A DNA stretch of 7,713 bases from an uncultured Prevotella sp. (GTDB lineage Bacteria > Bacteroidota > Bacteroidia > Bacteroidales > Bacteroidaceae), in contig CALIZL010000099.1 in NCBI GenBank assembly GCA_938028745.1, positions 1-7,713 of the forward strand. Direction: 5' to 3'. The position numbers and the translations under genes were made by a program. A model generated the notes under the pieces. The model saw only the letters and a list, made by a program, of their open reading frames with translations, made no database searches and was not told the origin of the DNA. Below, piece by piece: positions 5,767 to 7,713 of the stretch (its first letter is position 1; every line of letters begins with the position of its first letter).

Positions 5767-6007
5767 CAGAAAAATCGGACGATAAATTTTGCGGTTGGAC
5801 AACAATCTAGAAGGGTAAAGTGATGCAAAACGCCGCTCGGACTATCATATCTTGACAGAAAATGGGGTGCGTAAGCTCACCAATAGCGGCAAAAAGCATA
5901 CTTTTAGCGGTGTTTTGGGGCTAGAATGGGGCGGCAAGAAGAATATGTTTTGTAAAATTAAAAGAGCACGCTTAACATTTTAATCCGGGTGTTAAGTATG
6001 GCATATT

Positions 6008-6203
6008 AACCCCAATCGGTCGTTAGAACGCTTATCAGTTATTTTATTTTTTCCATCGCTTCCTGTTCATCTTTCGTTTGCTTGTTGAGCACATTGCCTG
6101 TCTTATTCTCTCTACGTAGCCCGCTACCCCTTCAAGAATAAGACAGGCAATATGCTCAACAATACACAAAATCTGCACAGGCTCTAACGACCGATTTGGG
6201 TTT
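6008..6203 (-). repeat. ~200-bp MITE-like element, copy 2 (inverted relative to copy 1)
   Basis: Outer inverted repeat: 6008-6027 and 6183-6202 share AATCGGTCGTTAGA exactly, plus flanking CCC and AA with one mismatch. Inner inverted repeat: 6082-6109 pairs with 6135-6162, 27 of 28 positions complementary, with a loop of about 25 bases containing the palindrome CTACGTAG. Read on the minus strand the core matches copy 1 at 5010-5207, including the GGGCTACGT loop and the GCAAACGAAAGATG flank. The long near-perfect inner stem suggests this copy is the better-preserved one. It is probably a non-autonomous mobile repeat or a structured-RNA element; no transposase is present in the window. Confidence 0.8.
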
Positions 6204-6543
6204 AAATTGCCCAACGAACGACTTAACGATTTACCAATCGCACTTTACAGCCATTTTTTACCCGCCTTGCCGCAATCATACCCACCGAACAATTTGCACA
6301 AAGCCTCACACGCAAAACCACAAAAGGCATGGCACTTGGCGCAATAGCAAAGGCAGATCCTTAAAAGTGGTAAAAGAGAATAAACAAAACTACATTCAAA
6401 ACACAGTTGAACCCATGCACAAACAAACAGCCATCGCAGCCCACCTACAAGCGCAACACGAATACAAAACCAAACTAAAAAACAGCATAAAAATAACATA
6501 AACAAACAAAATAGCCCAAAATTGAAATAAATTTGTAACTAAA
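6204..6543. other. Intergenic stretch without recognisable genes, ahead of the receptor promoter
   Basis: A plus-strand frame at 6196-6501 exists, but it has no recognisable domain, starts inside the repeat element, and its composition (A- and C-rich on the plus strand) looks like untranslated spacer. The minus-strand frame over the same bases is equally unconvincing. No tRNA, terminator or operator is evident. Confidence 0.5.
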
Positions 6544-6575
6544 TTTGGATTTTAAATTATGATTTGTTACTTTTG
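6544..6575 (+). promoter_or_regulatory. Bacteroidetes-type promoter of the SusC-family receptor gene
   Basis: TTTG at 6544-6547 (-33 element) and TACTTTTG at 6568-6575 (-7 element, a perfect TANNTTTG) are separated by 20 bases, within the known optimum for the Bacteroidetes housekeeping sigma factor. Transcription should start a few bases beyond 6575, giving an untranslated leader of roughly 225 bases before the ATG at 6809. Confidence 0.85.
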
Positions 6576-6632
6576 CCAACACAAAAGCATTCAGTATTGA
6601 TGTGCTATCGCCCCATTGTACGTATAACTTTG

Positions 6633-6648
6633 AGGGCAACTTAGCCCT
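6633..6648 (+). other. Short GC hairpin in the receptor leader
   Basis: AGGGC at 6633-6637 pairs with GCCCT at 6644-6648 around a 6-base loop, inside an otherwise AT-rich leader. With no T-run after it, it is not an obvious attenuator. It may only be a small structural element of the mRNA. Confidence 0.35.
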
Positions 6649-6808
6649 ATTTGAACAAGAAATAACGATTAAAAAAGCAAAAAAAACATTACACGCAACA
6701 CCACCATCGAAATTAAGAAATAGAACAATTGTTTGCTCCCCAGTTCATTAGCTATTAAGATTGCTAAATATACTTGTTGTATGAATTATTAATTAATTGA
6801 GAGAATTT

Positions 6809-7713
6809 ATGGAAAAAAGACTGATGATGTTTTTAGTCTCGCTATTCATAAGCGCAGGGATAGCGACGGCGCAAACACAAGTTTCCGGAACAGTTATCTC
6901 GTCGGAAGACAACGAACCCATCATTGGAGCGTCCGTCATTGTGGAGGGTTCGAAAACAGGTGCCGTGACAGACCAAAACGGTAACTTCACCCTATCGGTG
7001 CCAAAAGGCAAGAAAATTGTTGCAAGTTACATCGGCATGCGTCCCCAAACGCTTAGCCCCAAGCCAACAATGAAAATCACGTTGTCGCCAAACAACGAGA
7101 CTTTGACCGAGGTTGTGGTAACGGGCGTGTCGAACATGGACCGCAGAATGTTTACCGGTGCGGCCGACAAGATTAAGGCCAACGATGCCTTGATAAGCGG
7201 TATGGCAGACATTAGCCGCTCGTTGGAAGGCCGTTCGGCCGGTGTGAGCGTGCAAAACGTGTCGGGAACGTTCGGCACTGCGCCTAAGATACACGTGCGC
7301 GGAGCCACCTCTATCTATGGAAACTCAAAGCCATTGTGGGTTGTTGACGGCGTTGTACAGGAAGACATTACCGACATTAGTGCCGATGCACTGTCGTCGG
7401 GAGATGCCGAAACGCTTATCTCTTCGGCCATTGCCGGCCTCAACTCAGACGACATCGAGAGCTTTCAGATACTGAAAGACGGCTCGGCAACGTCCATATA
7501 CGGCGCACGCGCCATGAGTGGCGTTATCGTCGTCACCACCAAGAAAGGCCGTTCGGGGCAGGCACACGTTAACTATACGGGCGAGTTCACCTCACGTTTG
7601 GTGCCCTCTTACAGCCAGTTCAACATCCTAAACTCGCAAGAGCAGATGGGCATCTATAGGGAAATGGAAAACAAGGGCTGGCTCAACCTCTCGAGCGTGC
7701 TTAACGGCAGCGA
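6809..7713 (+). CDS. SusC/RagA-family TonB-dependent outer-membrane receptor (partial, 5' part)
   Basis: 301 codons from the ATG at 6809, open to the window end, so most of the beta-barrel is missing. Residues 1-21 are a signal peptide ending Ala-Thr-Ala before Gln. Residues about 24-96 form the N-terminal carboxypeptidase-regulatory-like domain (VSGTVISSEDNEPIIGASVI, then TDQNGNFTL). A TonB-box-like LTEVVVTG lies at 99-106. The plug domain follows, with the RagA signatures PLWVVDGV at 175-182 and DIESFQILKDGSATSIYGAR at 215-234, then GVIVVTTKKG at 238-247. These proteins import glycans, peptides or other large nutrients across the outer membrane with a SusD-like lipoprotein partner, normally encoded just downstream (outside this window). 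Residues 185-210 (an insertion after VVDGV containing SADALSSGDAETL) match the longer plug variant seen in many family members. A Bacteroidetes promoter lies about 235 bases upstream, and the start is preceded by the AT-rich sequence usual for this phylum. Confidence 0.97.
   Translation, partial: MEKRLMMFLVSLFISAGIATAQTQVSGTVISSEDNEPIIGASVIVEGSKTGAVTDQNGNFTLSVPKGKKIVASYIGMRPQTLSPKPTMKITLSPNNETLTEVVVTGVSNMDRRMFTGAADKIKANDALISGMADISRSLEGRSAGVSVQNVSGTFGTAPKIHVRGATSIYGNSKPLWVVDGVVQEDITDISADALSSGDAETLISSAIAGLNSDDIESFQILKDGSATSIYGARAMSGVIVVTTKKGRSGQAHVNYTGEFTSRLVPSYSQFNILNSQEQMGIYREMENKGWLNLSSVLNGS

Noticed and set aside
5304..5805. Two overlapping minus-strand frames of 141 and 93 codons with repeated LVHFTLRFGA-like text
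   Set aside because: They are the product of the 22-bp DNA repeat read in shifting frames. The protein periodicity is 22 residues, the same DNA gives two equally long frames, and no domain or start signal is present.
5971..5996. 7-bp inverted repeat CTTAACA / TGTTAAG as a terminator
   Set aside because: The stem is AT-rich and weak, has no T-run, and no gene ends nearby.
6008..6203. Invertible promoter switch for the downstream receptor
   Set aside because: The outer inverted repeats would fit in size, but no -33/-7 promoter pair lies between them in either direction, a full promoter already exists at 6544, and no invertase gene is seen.
6196..6501. 101-codon plus-strand frame and the 86-codon frame opposite
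   Set aside because: It starts inside the repeat element, has biased A/C composition and no domain; neither strand shows a translation signal.
6793..7308. Minus-strand frames over the receptor gene
   Set aside because: They are antisense to the SusC-family frame, whose domains are unmistakable.

Overview
The window looks like an accessory region of a Bacteroidetes chromosome, most likely Prevotella or a close relative. Three things support this. A SusC/RagA-type TonB-dependent receptor starts at 6809 behind a textbook Bacteroidetes promoter (TTTG, 20 bases, TACTTTTG). The Rhs remnants carry the wording usual in Bacteroidetes (RDHLGNVREV, YKYNGKE, GLNTYDYGARQY, DRVDPLAEKYY). There are also long AT-rich stretches without genes. 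The genus is an inference.

Left part (1-3851, all on the minus strand). This is an array of short secreted or lipoprotein-type genes alternating with broken pieces of an Rhs/YD-repeat gene. In transcription order it holds: a secreted-protein gene (3851-3297); an Rhs C-terminal piece with an internal deletion (3290-2928); a lipoprotein gene (2927-2451); an Rhs YD-repeat piece fused to a short caspase-like HG...AC segment (2423-2019); a 281-codon membrane-anchored or secreted protein (2010-1165); a diverged paralogue of the first gene (1060-503); a 60-base Rhs scar (502-443); and a third paralogue running off the window edge (361-1). The three paralogues and their shared Rhs-derived 3' flanks indicate serial duplication. 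One copy has a 24-bp internal tandem duplication and has lost its C-terminal tail through a one-base deletion in an A-run. This looks like a storage and decay zone of a polymorphic-toxin (Rhs) locus, where immunity-like or effector-tip modules have been reshuffled through the Rhs core. No intact Rhs toxin lies in the window, so the roles of the small genes are inferred.

Middle part (3852-6540). There is essentially no convincing gene here, only one weak 83-codon frame at 4315-4566. The content is repeats: an 11-bp-stem hairpin at 4046-4074; two diverged copies of a ~200-bp element in opposite orientation (5010-5207 and 6008-6203), each with outer inverted ends and an inner long hairpin; and between them an array of 22-bp tandem repeats (about 5461-5679) partly enclosed by a perfect 17-bp inverted repeat. 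The pair of elements frames a ~1.2-kb structure that resembles a non-autonomous composite element.

Right part (6544-7713). The promoter, a leader of roughly 225 bases and the first 301 codons of a SusC-family outer-membrane receptor, cut by the window end. It is unrelated to the Rhs array and probably heads its own nutrient-uptake operon to the right.
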